A stretch of DNA of 64,000 bases from Diogma glabrata (GCA_963693315.1 OY856188.1:147295724-147359723), one strand, 5' to 3'; positions 10,432 to 21,882 are shown, counted from the stretch's first letter. Numbers and translations: made by a program. The notes: generated by a model from the letters alone, not told the origin.

Positions 10432-11248
10432 ATGGCAGCTAGGAAAAGAACACGTAGCACAAATCTGAACAATCAAGCAATTGCAGATCTTATTGAACTC
10501 GAGGAGCCTACAAACAAAGACTTCATGGCCATGTTAGCTGCAAACCACAATAAACTTCTCGACCACTCATCAAAATTCGAAATCGTTAACCAGGCAATAC
10601 ACGGCCTGACAGCTGAAAACAAAGCCATTCTACAAAGAGTTGAAACGATAGAAAACATATCATCCACAAGCACAAAGGAAATGGATAAGGTCAAAGCAAT
10701 TTTAAACACTTTGCAGCAAAATACTATAGCAAACGACGTGATAGTTGCGGGATTACCAGTTGAAAATACAGTACCTCAAGATGTTGTTATCAAATTATGT
10801 AACATCTTAAATTTCGATCGAAACTTTATTTTTTCATCATACAACAAATTTCTCACAACTACCAACGAGAATAATGAAGTGAACAAATATCTACATGTCA
10901 TCTTAAAATTCCAATCTTACGAAGCCAAGAGCGAATTCATGTCAAAACTAAAAACCAATGGGCCACTTCTTCTAACACAATTCTATCCGAGTTTAACAGA
11001 CAAAAATTCAAACATTTATATAAATGAAAGATTAACCCCATATAACTTATAATTAATGAAACAACTACGAGCTCTAAAGAAGAAAAACGTAATTTCTAAT
11101 TTACGGTACATCAATGGATGTACGAGTTAAAATAAGAAGATAAATCATCAATATCAATCACATCATTTAATGACATCAAAAAATCACTCACATCACTGAA
11201 TCTAACAGATACAAATCCAACCCACAACAAACGGCAAATTAAAATATA
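10432..11248 (+). pseudogene. LINE ORF1 (coiled-coil/RNA-binding protein)
   Basis: The ATG at 10432 opens 206 codons beginning MAARKRTRSTNLN. A heptad-like coiled-coil segment (about residues 30-95) is followed by NDVIVAGLPV and a region with KYLHVILKFQSYEAKSEFM and NERLTPYN, matching the coiled-coil plus RRM-like architecture of ORF1 proteins that coat LINE RNA. After the stop at 11050-11052 the homology continues at once (LMKQLRALKKKN), shifts frame near 11127, and ends at a natural-looking stop near 11248. One nonsense and about one frameshift mutation therefore inactivate it. Confidence 0.7.
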
Positions 11249-11657
11249 ATCTAAATAATCGAAACCAGTCTGAGACTAAGTGTCAAGCAAAAATTTCTAG
11301 CATTGAAATAAACATTTTGTGTTCTTTCTTTAGTGATATCAATTGAATTTAAATTAATTTCTTATTCTAGACTTAAAAAAATAGTTTAAATAGTGTAAGA
11401 AAAATAAGCTAAAACAAAGATTAGTTCCTTCCTGTAAGTGTTTTAACTAATATCTGAAAAGTGTAAGATAATTAGGAACTGTGTAACAAAAGTAGAAATA
11501 AGCCATTCATAAATTAATTGGTTTTTATATGATAAAGTAATATCAATCATTTTTTCTTTTCTTGGTTACGTAAATAAGTTTATTGCTTTGTTTGTCAAAC
11601 CTAAAATTAGTAAACAGCTGATATTTTAATTGCTACCGTACACATACTGTACTGAAT
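11249..11657 (+). other. Spacer between ORF1 and ORF2 of the CR1-like LINE
   Basis: AT-rich, with no coding supported. It lies between the end of the decayed ORF1 and the ORF2 start codon at 11658. Confidence 0.5.
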
Positions 11658-12616
11658 ATGGATCAAGTATTTAGCGATCCTAACCATCAACATCGGGGTA
11701 AGCATTTTTTAAATATTTCGGATTATGAGCATACTATTAAAACAGATAAACTCAGTGGAACGACGATACTATACATAAACATCAATAGATTACAGAACAA
11801 AGTTGAACGTTTTGAAAACCTATTATTTAACCTATATGTGCAAGTTGACATTATTGTTATGGTGGAAACATTTTTAACCAATGATATTACAAAATTTATT
11901 AACATTAATGGGTACCTAAGTTTTCATCATACTCACCCGGTTATATCGGCGAAACATGCGCGTTGTGGTATTTCAATTTTTGTACAAGAAGCTCTTGGTC
12001 CTAAGCTTCTATCTAGTGAAACTAATTCTGAATGTGATTTTATGGCATTTTACTGCCAAGCAATCAAAACAACGTTTATGGCCTTTTATAGACCTCCCAA
12101 GGCAAATGCCACGGATTTCCTTGAATTCCTAGAAACGAAATTAAAACTGTATCCCAACTCGATAATTTTAGGGGATTTTAATATAAATCTGTTCGATACC
12201 AATGACAACGTCGTTCTCAAATACCGGTGTATCCTAGCCTCATCTTTCTTTCCCATAATTAATAAAACATCACTTGAATATTACACTCGTAAAAGTTTAA
12301 TTCGTACCTCACTCGACCATATAATCTCTTCTAAACGTAACATATTTTACACATTTTATGGTGACTCTGAGCTAAGCGATCACAGATATCTCTTATTCTG
12401 TATTGAAACAAAGAAGAACAAAAAAAATCCATATAAAATTCTATGAGCTACGAGTTACGAATTATACGAGTTTGTTTCTAATTTTTCCTTTTCCCATAAG
12501 TCATTTGACGATTTCTATGAAAGACTTTGCTTAGAAGTAAAAAGAAACACGCATGATGTAATAGTTACTAGCACAAAGGAACGATCTAATTACAAGAAGC
12601 CTTGGTTTGACAAGGA
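11658..12616 (+). pseudogene. CR1-like LINE ORF2: APE endonuclease and start of linker
   Basis: The 262-codon frame carries endonuclease blocks in order: YININRLQNKVE, VMVETFLTND (the catalytic Glu is in VET), FMAFYRPP, ILGDFNINL (catalytic Asp and Asn) and ELSDHRYLLF (catalytic Asp and His). All visible catalytic residues are kept. The frame stops at 12446, but after a shift the homologous linker continues as YEFVSNFSFSHKSFDDFYERL and ends KPWFDKEF at the start of the inverted duplication. It nicks target DNA for priming in intact relatives. Confidence 0.8.
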
Positions 12617-12700
12617 GTTCACTCAATTCCTTGTCAAACCAAGGCTTCTTGTAATTAGATCGTTCCTTTGTGCTAGTAACTATTACATCATGCGTGTTTC
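12544..12700. repeat. Perfect 73-bp inverted duplication
   Basis: Arms 12544-12616 and 12628-12700 are exact reverse complements with an 11-bp spacer, GTTCACTCAAT. The left arm is in the sense orientation of the LINE linker (it reads ...KKPWFDKE), and the right arm is its inverted copy. This looks like template switching or a foldback mutation, or an assembly artefact, rather than a transposon. Confidence 0.9.
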
Positions 12701-12942
12701 AAAACGTTACGTCTTCTACAAATTAAAAATAAAATATCCGAGCAACACCTATTTTTCTCAAATGTTTCTCAATTTAAAATCATCAACCAAAAAGCTCATA
12801 AATACTAATAAAAGAAATTATTACAAGAACCTCCTAAAAGAAAACTATAAAAAGCCGAGATATCTATGGTCTTGAATTTATGAAATTCTCTATAATAGTA
12901 ACTCCAAACTGGAATATGTTCCTATTAATTTAATAGTCATAT
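12701..12942 (+). pseudogene. CR1-like LINE ORF2 linker, continued
   Basis: Sense reading resumes after the inverted duplication with KRYVFYKLKIKYPSN, TKKLINTNKRNYYKNLL and KKPRYLW. This is the conserved basic/aromatic linker that leads into the reverse transcriptase of CR1/Jockey-type LINEs. A stop at 12873-12875 is followed by further matching residues (LYNSNSKLEYVPINLI) up to the next insertion. Confidence 0.65.
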
Positions 12943-12951
12943 ATAATATCA

Positions 12952-13478
12952 CGAGTCGTCAAATAATAGTCGATTATTTTTCATAAGCATTATTACGAAT
13001 GTCATTTGAGGTTTAATTTTAATTGTTGAAAAATAATCGACTAATAATTTGGTGACGAGTTGTATTTAGCAGACAATTTAACGAACAGAAATAGTAACAT
13101 TATTTCATACAGCAAGCATAATAATACATAATAAAATATTATTTCATCTTAGTAGGCGCATAAATGTTATAAATTTGTAATTTATTTTTGACAAATAAAC
13201 ATAAACATGCAATCATTTATCAATGAAAACGGACATTTTTACTATTTGCAAATTGCATTTTCACATAATTTTGTATGTGAATTTTTGTTTTAAATTAATA
13301 TATTAAGTAGGCCGAAAATATTCGAAAATATTCGCTGTTCCTTCCCACCAGAGAAAAATAATCGAAACAATTCGTTTTGATTTGTTTAAAAATAGTAAAT
13401 GAAGCGTTTTTATTGGACCTTATCGAAACTTTATTTAGTGAGATGAATTGTCAACAATATTTTATGTGAAGACAACAG
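12952..13478. mobile_element. Unclassified insertion with internal hairpin
   Basis: It is flanked by ATAATATCA at 12943-12951 and 13479-13487. It starts with an inverted repeat: a left ACGAGTCGTCAAATAAT...AGTCGATTATTTTTCA and a right copy ending near 13067. No coding was seen. Clear terminal repeats at both ends are lacking, so the class is unknown; an 8-9 bp target duplication suggests a DNA transposon derivative. Confidence 0.55.
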
Positions 13479-13487
13479 ATAATATCA

Positions 13488-13770
13488 AACGAATTTAATG
13501 ATTTTTTTCAAAACATTGGCCAGGAAATTGCATATTCATGCTCAGCGGCTAATAATTCAATTACTTCCGAGCTTCAAGATAGCATCCCTAGCAACCCGCC
13601 AATACTCTCTGACTTTGCGCCTGTATCAGTGGATGAAATTAAAAGCTACATCTCTCAATTGGACAATAATACTGCGAAAGGCTCTGACAATATTTCTGTT
13701 AAATTTATCAAGAGAAACCAACATTATATTTTACCTTCTTTAGTGGATAGTATAAACCAAGCCTTCATAA
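13488..13770 (+). pseudogene. CR1-like LINE: start of reverse transcriptase domain
   Basis: The plus-strand reading contains EFNDFFQNIGQEIAYS, PVSVDEIKSYISQLDN and KGSDNISVKFIKR, matching the segment that normally reads K-xG-D-I just before the polymerase core. It stops at the hAT target site CTTCATAA and resumes after 15847 with TSSFPSKLKIAKITPIFK. Confidence 0.75.
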
Positions 13771-14057
13771 TAGGGTTTCTCATTTCCCGTAGAAATTCAA
13801 ATCCCGGGAAGCCGGGACAAAAAATGTCAAATTCCCGGGATCCCGGGAAATCCCGGGAAACACTAAAAGCTAGATTTTTCAAATTAGGTGGTAGAAAAAT
13901 GTGCAAAATTAAAACAGCACAAAAAATGCGCTATTGATTTTTAAATTTCCATTATTTTTCATTAGAAGAACTTCAAAAATTAAATATAAAAGTGTATTCT
14001 TCTAAAAACAAATCAAAAATAAATTCATAATACTAATTTTTAAACAATTTTTCAAAA

Positions 14058-14190
14058 AATTAGGTTGTCAATGGCGCCATCTTTCAATTTTGTCCGAATT
14101 TTCGTGACGAAATGTCCTGCCGCAGAAAAAGCTCTTTCCGATTCAAAAGATGTCGGTGCATTGTATAATCTAAATTATTTGTACTCTGCT
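14058..14190 (-). pseudogene. hAT transposase C-terminal dimerisation motif
   Basis: Minus-strand translation reads NAPTSFESERAFSAAGHF followed by VTKIRTKLKDGAIDNLIF and a stop. This is the highly conserved hAT C-terminal region (P-TS--SER-FS-AG ... L), which supports transposase dimerisation. Only about 40 codons are recognisable, so the copy is non-autonomous. Its position and strand inside the element are as expected for a hAT transposase end. Confidence 0.8.
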
Positions 14191-14329
14191 TAGTTGCTTC
14201 AAAAATTATCAATTTTTTATGATGTTTTTAACTTCATATGATACATGTTCTGTGAAACAAACAAACCAAAATCACAATAACAACGGTATTTCTCAGCACC
14301 ATAAGACAAAAAATATTGGACCCTCAGTC

Positions 14330-15507
14330 CGTATTTTGCAATTGAACATTGAAAGCATTAGCAAGTCAAAAACTGAACGTTATTAAAGTTATTATTTCGA
14401 TATCAACGTTGTAATTCTGGCAGGAAACGCATGCAACAGATGAAGATCAACTTACCTCTAGAGGAAAAATTGTTGGTTATAAACTAATTAGTGCTGTTTA
14501 CCATCAAACATATGGATCTGGCACGTATATTAAGTCAGAAATCATGAATTGCACCCATTTACTGACACCAGACGGACAACGATATACATCTTATTGTTGT
14601 TGATATATCGATCACGAAGATTGTTAACGTAAATAAACCACTAAATACAGCGTGGCCAGCTGATACTCTACCATTATTTCACCACCCAGCAATATAGGTT
14701 GGTGACTTTAATAGCCATCACAATCAGTGGTCCTACTCAAATAACAATCCCAATGGCATACAACTAACTGACGGGACCAATCGACAACATGTTTCTGGTA
14801 TATGATACGAAAGACATGAAAACCTTTAGATCTGCTAGATGGCCAAGTTATTACAATCCCAACCTCTGTTCTTCCACAAAAAACGAACAACGTAACCCTA
14901 TTGCAATATCTAGGGCTGTCCTACAAGGTTTGCCACGCTCCCAACATCGTTCAATAATTTTTGAGGTAGGTATTCAAATCCCACACGTAAACTCTTATCC
15001 TCAACCTAGATGCAATTTTCACAAAACTGGCTGGGCTAAATATGGGTCGGAGTTGGATGCAGTGGTTCACTAGATCTAACCCATTCCTAAAAATTACGAT
15101 AGGTTTGTAGGAACCGTCATTTTAACTGCAAAGAAATGCATCCCAAGAGACTTCCGGTGAAGAATATATTCCTGGTTGGAGTAGAGAGAGCGATATATTT
15201 ATTATTTGAGGCGCACCTTAGTAGTGGTGAGGCAGACGTGGTTGATGACTTAACATACTCACTGGACACCGCGAGGAAACAAAAGTGGATTAACGCTGTT
15301 GAAAACATTGATTTTTTCTATTCTATTAGGGCAGCTTGGAATCTTCTTCGGAAGCTGGATGGTTCAAACTCAGTTACTCGTGCTAACAATGGAATAAATC
15401 CAGACGACATTGCAAATCACATTGTAAACATGTCTCGTTCCTCTATTAATCGCCTTCATAAGAGAACCATTAAACATAAATTAAGAGAAATGAAGCGCAA
15501 GTTTTAG
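14330..15507 (+). pseudogene. LINE endonuclease and linker fragment nested in the hAT element
   Basis: It reads ILQLNIESISKSKT at the start, then GDFNSHHNQWSY (catalytic GDFN-x-H of an APE endonuclease) near 14705, with several frameshifts and stops. It then passes to KKCIPRGFR and an open 123-codon piece (15136-15507) containing RKQKWINAVENIDFF and RAAWNLLRKLDG, the linker before the reverse transcriptase in I/R1-type LINEs. No polymerase core is present. It is truncated at both ends relative to a full LINE. The exact clade is unsure. Confidence 0.65.
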
Positions 15508-15847
15508 GTAGATTTCTCAGAAAAATCTACCTATTTTAAGTTTTATTGGTTTTAATTTGTTGTGTTCATATGTGTCAAAAAAAAAACCTCGCAAAAAAAC
15601 CATGACACCATATGTGTCAAAAAACATTTTCCTAATTTTGAACGAAATTAATTACTACAGAGGGGAAAAGAATTAAAAACTACTCCATTTTCCAGTGAGA
15701 AAATTTTTAATATCTTTGAAAAAAGTAAAAAATATGTTAATAAAAATTAGCGGGATACCCGGGATCCCAAAACGGGATGAAAATTTACTCCCGGGATCCC
15801 GGGAAAACGGGATCCCGGGATCCCGTTTGAGAAACCCTACTTCATAA

Positions 15848-17181
15848 CCTCTTCATTCCCATCCAAACTCAAAATTGCTAAAATTACTCCAATATTTAAA
15901 TCTGGCTCCAAAACCAATAAAACAAACTATAGACCCAGATCCGTCCTTCCGATTATATCGAAAATATATGAACGAGCAAATTTAACTAGAGTATCAAAGT
16001 ATCTTGATGAAAATAATATAATTAATAAAAATCAATTTGGATTCCAAACAAAATGTAGTACTGCATCTGCCTCACTCTATCTCGTGGAAAATATACATAG
16101 AAATTTGACAAATAAAAAAATAACAGGATATTTATTTATTGACTTAATGAAAGCATTCGATTGTGTAAACTTTGATATTCTAAAAATAAAGCTTATTAAA
16201 ATTGGGATAACAGGTTTTGTTTTGAAACTTCTCTGTGACTACCTAAAAGATCGTCTTCAATACGTTCAATTAAGCGATACTCAATCGAATAAACTTAAAG
16301 TAAAGTGTGGCGTACCGCAAGGATCGATATTGGGGCCAATGCTTTTCCTTATTTATATGAACGATATTTTCAAACTAGGCTGCTTTGGTAAACTGCAGTT
16401 GTTTGCCGACGACATAGCTCTAACCTACGGATCACCTAATAATGAAGTACTTATTAGTGAAATGGAGTCAGACTTGTCTGTCTTATCTAATTGGCTAAAT
16501 TCTAATAGATTGCGCATAAACATAAGCAAAACTACGTTCATTACGTTTAATCGAAGCACACCTTCAATCCAGAACAATCTTTACTTGTATAGCGAGAGAA
16601 TTTCTAAATCAGATTCAATAGATTATCTCGGACTTACTATCGATTCTAATTTGAACTGGTCAGGCCACGTCGAGACAATCAAATCAAAAATAGCAGTCCT
16701 CTCGGCAGCCATGTGGCGTGTGTCTAAATTTATTCTGAAAGACGTATTACTAAACATCTATTTCGCACACATTCATTCTCATCTGTTATACTTAATCGTA
16801 ATTTGGGGAGCCACTAGTGCTACCAAGTTAAAAGAAGTACAAACCGTTCAAAACAAAGCACTAAAATCTTTATATTGCCTGCCGCTCCTATATCCTACGA
16901 AATTACTATATTCGGAAAACGTGCTGCCGGTATCTAAACTAATTGATTTTGAATATATGCTAATTATATATAAAGCAATTCATGGTTTAATTAGAGTTAA
17001 TCATGATTTTACCACTAACATTGACATTCGCAAAATAGCATATTTTATAAAGGTTTATCTTTATATAATGCCCTTCCCAATAGGATCAAATGTCTGCCCA
17101 TCTCCAAATTTAAAACCGAACTTAAGAAAATGTTATATGTGGATTTTATCCGTGAGTATGATAAATGCACTAAACTGTTGA
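15848..17181 (+). pseudogene. CR1-like LINE reverse transcriptase and C-terminus
   Basis: The reading resumes after the hAT target site and includes NYRPRSVLPIISKIYERA, FGFQTKCSTASAS, FIDLMKAFDCVNFDIL (first catalytic Asp), CGVPQGSILGPMLFLIYMNDI and LFADDIALTYG (catalytic Asp pair). It continues into DYLGLTIDSNLNWSGHVETI and a thumb-like C-terminus with IHSHLLYLIVIWG. The frame from 16084 to 17181 is open for 365 codons. All core catalytic Asp residues are present, but the protein as a whole is broken by upstream mutations and insertions. Confidence 0.85.
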
Positions 17182-17646
17182 TTAAATTTCGTTCACATAT
17201 GTTGGTGACAGTCGTGCACATATGGGCTTCTACTTATACATTTGCTCATAATCCGAAGTTACTTACAGAATGCAATACAATTATCATCGTCCTACTTTAA
17301 ATTAACATATCACCACCAGAGCCACAACTTAATTAATACTTACAAAATTACAGAATCTTAGCTTAAGCTCTTAGGAATGAATTTAATACAACAAACTATA
17401 TAATTTTTTAAATAAAATAATTTATTAACATAACATAATTAATTAATTACATAACTTAACAACAGTATAATATTCTATAAACTAGCTTAATAATATAATA
17501 TAATAATGCAATATCCTAATTAATTACTTAAGTTTTTCCTAAATATAAATGAGATCAATTCATATACAATAATGCTCTCATTTTTTCCATGTATTTTAAA
17601 AGCTTGCTTTTTTTTGGAAATAAATAAATTAAAATAAAAAAAAAAA
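17182..17646 (+). other. 3' UTR of the CR1-like LINE
   Basis: Non-coding sequence after the ORF2 stop, becoming very A/T-rich and ending in AAATAAATAAATTAAAAT and an A run at about 17618-17646. Beyond it, minus-strand LINE B coding starts at once. Confidence 0.6.
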
Positions 17647-17649
17647 TTC

Positions 17650-18930
17650 CTCATTGTTTGTCTTAATAGGGAAATTTTAATGTCGCTCTATTCGTGAAAG
17701 ACGGCATAGTTTGGTTTTGGTTGGATTAAGTGAAACAAGATTGCGATCACCCCATTCCATTATACGATCCAGGTTTTTGTTGATAGAATCAATCAGTGGT
17801 AACTGCAGTATTAGATCGAAATTTTGGAGATGCATGTGATGCATGCAATGTGCTGTCATCAGCAAAACTATGGATGGAAAATAAGTAAATCATTAATGTA
17901 TAGAAGAAACAAGGTTGGTGAGAGTGCAGAACTTTGGGGAACCCCAGAATTGGTTGTGAAAATATTGGATGTGATACCATCTAAATTAACATGAAATTGG
18001 CGACCTGTAAGAAAACTATGAATCCATGAGACAGTAAGATGGTCTATGCCATAACATTTTTATTTAGCAAGGAGATTTTTATGCCACACATTATCAAATG
18101 CTTTAGAAATGTTAAGTGAAATACTGAATGCTTATCATCAATAATTCGCGACATTTCCAAATAATCTATTAGATTGTAGTTAACATATTTTTCAAATATT
18201 TTAGCCAAAACCGACAGAATTGCAATTGGTCTATAATTGTTAGGGTCTATCTTACTGCCTTTCTTTGATATGAGTTGAACGCTGCCCAGCTTCCAAAAAT
18301 CGGGAAATATGCGGGATTCGGAAATATGCGGGAAAAAATCGGGAATTATAAGATAAATAGAAAACTTTTGTTAAAATTGGAGCTAGTTGCCTAGCAAAGT
18401 TTTTAAGAATGAGCGGTGGAATACCTTCGGGGCCAGCAGATTTGTTGATATTGATAGAAAGAAGCATTTTCCGTACAATATTGCAACGAAAAATAATTGG
18501 CTTCATTTTCGTTACAACTGGGAAAATTAGTGTAGGAGAATGGGGAGGTTCAACTATGTTTGAGTTTTCTGCGAAAATACGACCCAAAAGATCCGCCTTT
18601 TCTTTCGAGTCGCTTACGGGAATGTTAATCAGAACTAATGTTGGAATAGAGGATCGAGTAAAATTGCTCTGGACTGATTTAACTGCCTGAAAGAAACTAC
18701 GTGAGCCAGATGGGTGCTCGCCGAATTTCTTTGCTTTTTTCTGGATAAACGCGTCTTTGTCTAAGTCTATTTTGTATTTACTAATATTTCTGGCTTTCTT
18801 ATGGGCGCTATGGGTTTCAGGTGTTTTATTTGTGTTATACGTCTTAAATGCTTTGCGTTTATTCCTCACCGCCTCATCAACATCCACATCCACAACAAAT
18901 AGTTTTGCAAGGTGTCTCTTCATAAAATTT
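17650..18930 (-). pseudogene. LINE B reverse transcriptase
   Basis: Minus-strand pieces in order include KKARNISKYKIDLDK and PSGSRSFFQAVKSVQSNF (linker), NINKSAGPEGIPPLILKNF, a shifted piece with NNYRPIAIL, then a GVPQ-like region and SFADDSTLH (catalytic Asp pair, near 17860), and MEWGDRNLVSLNPTKTKLC. At least three frame changes are needed to read it through. It ends exactly at the CR1-like LINE tail and continues at 10045. Confidence 0.75.
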
Positions 18931-18959
18931 TCTCAGTCCCTCCCAGTCAGCGCGTTTAT

Positions 18960-19283
18960 AATTCTCATGTAAATTGCACTATTGCTGATATTAGCAGATG
19001 GTCCGATGTTCCGAGGGGTTGTTCAACTTTTGTCTTCGTAGTATCTGGTTCGTTTGTCAAAAACAGATCCCGCAAACTATTGTTATGATGTTAATTATCT
19101 GGGATTCTAGTGGGACACTCTATCATTTGCGTCAAACCGTGATAATCTGCGAGGATTAGTTCGGTTTGTCTTCCTGCGTCATCAGTGCGCGATGAATACT
19201 TAAGCCATTCTTTATTATGAATATTAAAGTCTCCAAGAATGGCCAGTCTTGCTTTGGCGTAGTTCGTGGTAATCTTGTCTAGA
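18960..19283 (-). pseudogene. LINE B endonuclease, second half
   Basis: Minus-strand reading gives AILGDFNIHNKEWLKYSS (catalytic Asp/Asn), GRQTELILADYHGLTQMIECPTR, and GTSDHLLISAI (catalytic SDH). The first half lies at 19489-19860, on the other side of an inserted Jockey A tail. Confidence 0.75.
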
Positions 19284-19488
19284 TTTTTTTTTTTTTTTTT
19301 TTTTTAATAAAATGTGATGTGTAGTAGGCATTACAATATGTGTCACAACAACACATAAAAACCTTTTAAGACCAAGGTCCCACAACAACATGCGTTCTAA
19401 GGATGTTAATGGACGCAAATCTGTTTGATATTTGATCGAAAATGGACATCCTGGGGGGGGAAGGGGGGGTGGTGGACTTAGGGATCTG
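19284..19488 (-). mobile_element. Short Jockey A-subfamily 3' tail inserted in LINE B endonuclease
   Basis: Poly-T (19284-19305) is followed by the Jockey A tail in complement, a variant with GACCAAGGTCCCAC. The variant is closer to the tail at 62281-62402 than to A1 or A2. A G-run (19452-19473) lies near its 5' junction. It creates a fused open frame with the LINE B endonuclease that is not a real gene. The 5' limit is approximate. Confidence 0.65.
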
Positions 19489-19860
19489 TATAATCCTATT
19501 ATAAACATAGTTTCATCAACACCTGAGATCTTTAGTGCTAGAGAATTATGGTGCTTAGAGTTCAACTCGTAAGCTTTAATTCTCATACATGAAAGTGAAT
19601 TTCGAACAAATACACAGACACTATGCTTGTTATAAAAGGAATGTTCCAATTCGTAACTAGGCATCCGGTATTTATCGAGATCCAATTTCGATGACATTGT
19701 ATCGGTAAGAAACAATATGTCAGGTTTATTTTTTTCGATGTAGTGATAAATTTCAACACTACACAGTAAAAAAAAAACTGGGTATCTCTCACAAAAACAC
19801 GATAGCAGGTTGCATGCAACAGTAGCACGATAAGGGGAAAGCAAAAAATGGGGACACAAA
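19489..19860 (-). pseudogene. LINE B endonuclease, first half
   Basis: It contains NKPDILFLTDT, SYELEHSFYNKHSVCVFVRN and MFIIGLYRS, the first half of a Jockey APE endonuclease. The catalytic Glu of the usual LTET block is Asp here (LTDT), which would probably impair activity. Upstream sequence to about 20257 is probably the 5' leader. Confidence 0.7.
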
Positions 19861-20569
19861 AGATACTAACAAAATTGAAGAGTACAGATAAAGGGCTAAA
19901 TTCGAAATTCTTACCAACAACTAAAACGAAATTTTACATTTCTTGTTACCAGACAATACAAAACAAATTTATTACATCAAAGCAATAAAAGGTTAAATTT
20001 TATCTGCCGATCGCCTGGTTACAGGACATTTAAAATACAATCTCACCAATTATATAATTGTACGACTTCTATCTTCACTACACTTTTATTTTCACAAACA
20101 CTAACACAACTACTAGCACAAGCACTAATATACTCAGTGTATTTTATCTTATTTATCGCGAAAATAACATAAAACAAAATACGATTTATTTTTTTTCATA
20201 TCGATTATATTTTTTTCTTTAAAATCTCATTCTGACTCCGGTTGATGAAATGACTAGTTCGACACCCAAACATCAAAAATGTCAGTTGTCGGACTCGACA
20301 ATACCAGACACATTTTAGTCAGATAAGCTTACCCTCATGTTCTTAAACAAATTTCCATCCCCCACAGTTGAAAAAAAATGTGGTAGCAAATTTACAAGAT
20401 CGCGGGCAATCGGCATTTTTCGGAGCTTGCCGAACGCAACAGCGGCCAATTTGAGAAAAATCGCAGAACAAATGTTTTCGGGCTCGTTAAGGACAGGCGC
20501 GTCACGAAGTATAAAATATGTGGTAATCATCACATGAAATCGGCACCGGCCCAGGGACTATAATAGATG

Positions 20570-20795
20570 CAGAGAAAAATTTTTTATTACGGAAAAGCTA
20601 TTAATTTTGCTGAGCACTCACCGCAATTTTTAAAAAGTCATTAGTGGAACCTAATTTGCAAGCTAATCCAATTCCTGTAGTTTCTATCAAAATGAGCGGT
20701 TCATTTTTCGTAAAAATATAATTTGGAAATTGCTGTTACAAATTAATACTAATAAGGCATCTGGGCCAGATAGTATTCCTTCAGTTATTTTTAAA
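20570..20795 (+). pseudogene. LINE C: start of reverse transcriptase
   Basis: The decayed plus-strand reading includes FAEHSPQFLKSH and TNKASGPDSIPSVIFKI, which correspond to FAERFASNS and NNKASGLDNIPPVIL in copy A2. The frame is broken by the Jockey A insertion at about 20795. Confidence 0.65.
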
Positions 20796-21882
20796 ATATT
20801 TTTTTTTTAATAAAAAGTGTTGTGTAGTAGGAATTACAAAATGTGTCACAACAACACATAGCTATTTTTTAAGACCTAGGACAACAACATGCATCTTGAG
20901 GTATAGGTGGACGCTTTTTTTTAAATCTTTGTGGATTGAAGGCACTCGAGACTATTGATTCGGGGGCAAAGCATTCCATTTGTACGATGTACGCACAAAG
21001 AAATCCCTTTGCATTTTATTACCATGCCAGTGAGTAATCTCGACAGTCCGACCGCCTGCACAAACCGATTGACGAGTAAAACGAGGAAAAACATATGTCT
21101 GAGGCATTATGGACCTGATTTCATCCGAGCACTGCTGGTGACGATATTTATAAAAAACAACGAGATCAGCAACAGTGCGACGATGTTGTAGGGAATCAAG
21201 ATTTAATGTTAAATTTCGATCACCAATAATTCGTATAGCTCGCTTTTGAACAGAGTGCAAAAGAGCCAGAATAGTAACAAATGCAGCGTCTCAAACTTGA
21301 CAACAATACTCCATACAGGGACGAATACAGGACTTATAAATATGGAGTAATTGATGCGAAGTAAAATATTTTTTACATCTGTTGAGGAGGTTGAGTTTTC
21401 TTGACGCGCTCTTTGCCATGGCCATTATATGATCGTTCCAGAGTAAGTCATTGGATATTGTGACTCCCAATAAACGAATGCTTTCACATTCGTCTATTTG
21501 GTCGTTACACATATTAATTGAAATATCGTTGGGAAACTCGGTCTTTGATCTGGAAACAATCAATAGCTGTGTTTTGTTGGAATTAAAATTGACCAAATTT
21601 TTGTCACCCCAATCGGCGACTTTGTTTAGGTTCTCGTTTACATTTATGGCAGCGTCTCTCCGGGCGGGATTTATTCGTCCATGCATTTTACCCTTTGAAG
21701 ATAGGGGGACGAATGACTTGTGCAGTGTACTATCATCTGCAAAACTATTTGTTGGGCTACTGGTGATTTGTAACAGTTCGTTGATATATAAATTAAAAAT
21801 AAAGTGGGAGATAAAACTGAGCCTTGGGGTACACCAGCGGTTATTAATTTAGACTCAGAAGCCATCTATAGATACCGAGATA
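20795..21882 (-). mobile_element. 5'-truncated Jockey A copy in LINE C
   Basis: Minus strand, with 3' poly-T and the A tail at its low-coordinate end. The frames cover SKLITAGVPQGSVLSPTL through the C-terminus (CMEYCCQV, LDSLQHRRTVADLVVFYKY, FVRTSYKWNALP). Frameshifts at about 21770 (in the polymerase core, so the FADD block is damaged) and a stop at 21291-21293 make it a dead copy. LINE C reverse transcriptase flanks it on both sides. Confidence 0.8.

Larger units (their letters stand above)
13771..15839. mobile_element. hAT element with CCCGGGATCCCGGG subterminal repeats
   Basis: It has a terminal inverted repeat TAGGGTTTCTCA and an exact 8-bp target duplication CTTCATAA (13763-13770 and 15840-15847), diagnostic of hAT transposons. 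Clusters of CCCGGGATCCCGGG words lie inside each end (13800-13862 and 15758-15828), probably transposase binding sites. A remnant of the transposase C-terminus is on the minus strand. A LINE fragment occupies about 14330-15507. Excision of the element with one target copy restores the LINE reading. Confidence 0.9.
10046..17646 (+). mobile_element. CR1-like LINE with ORF1 and ORF2
   Basis: A plus-strand LINE with an apparent 5' leader, ORF1 (10432-11248), endonuclease (11658 on), linker, reverse transcriptase (to 17181) and 3' UTR ending in an A/T-rich AAATAAATAAATTAAAAT tail. It is interrupted by an inverted duplication (12544-12700), an insertion at 12952-13478 and a hAT element (13771-15839). 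No clear target duplication was found, which is common for CR1-type elements. Its boundaries are placed where LINE B coding stops and resumes. Confidence 0.75.
8877..20257 (-). mobile_element. Jockey-type LINE B (minus strand), split by several insertions
   Basis: The 3' poly(A) is at 8877-8886 (as T's). C-terminal coding is at 9022-9462, the preceding segment at 9875-10045, reverse transcriptase at 17650-18930, endonuclease at 18960-19283 and 19489-19860, and 5' leader to about 20257. The order is consistent on the minus strand once the hAT-like MITE (9474-9870), the CR1-like LINE (about 10050-17646) and a Jockey A tail (19284-19488) are removed. It lies exactly between the two arms of MITE1. 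Confidence 0.75.
8625..20558. mobile_element. MITE1, palindromic TA-target element split by Jockey B
   Basis: The left arm (8625-8876) and right arm (about 20258-20558) are inverted copies of each other, both starting GTCCCTGGGCCGG from the outside and flanked by TA (8623-8624 and 20559-20560). The arms contain TTGCGTTCGGCAAGCTCCG and its complement. The same palindrome is seen joined at 22657-23168. With TA targets and long inverted repeats, it behaves like a non-autonomous Tc1/mariner-type or foldback element. It interrupts LINE C, and Jockey B sits at its centre. Confidence 0.75.

Noticed and set aside
19224..19859. 211-codon minus-strand frame
   Set aside because: It is a chance fusion of the LINE B endonuclease with an inserted Jockey A tail and a poly-Lys from poly(A), not one gene.
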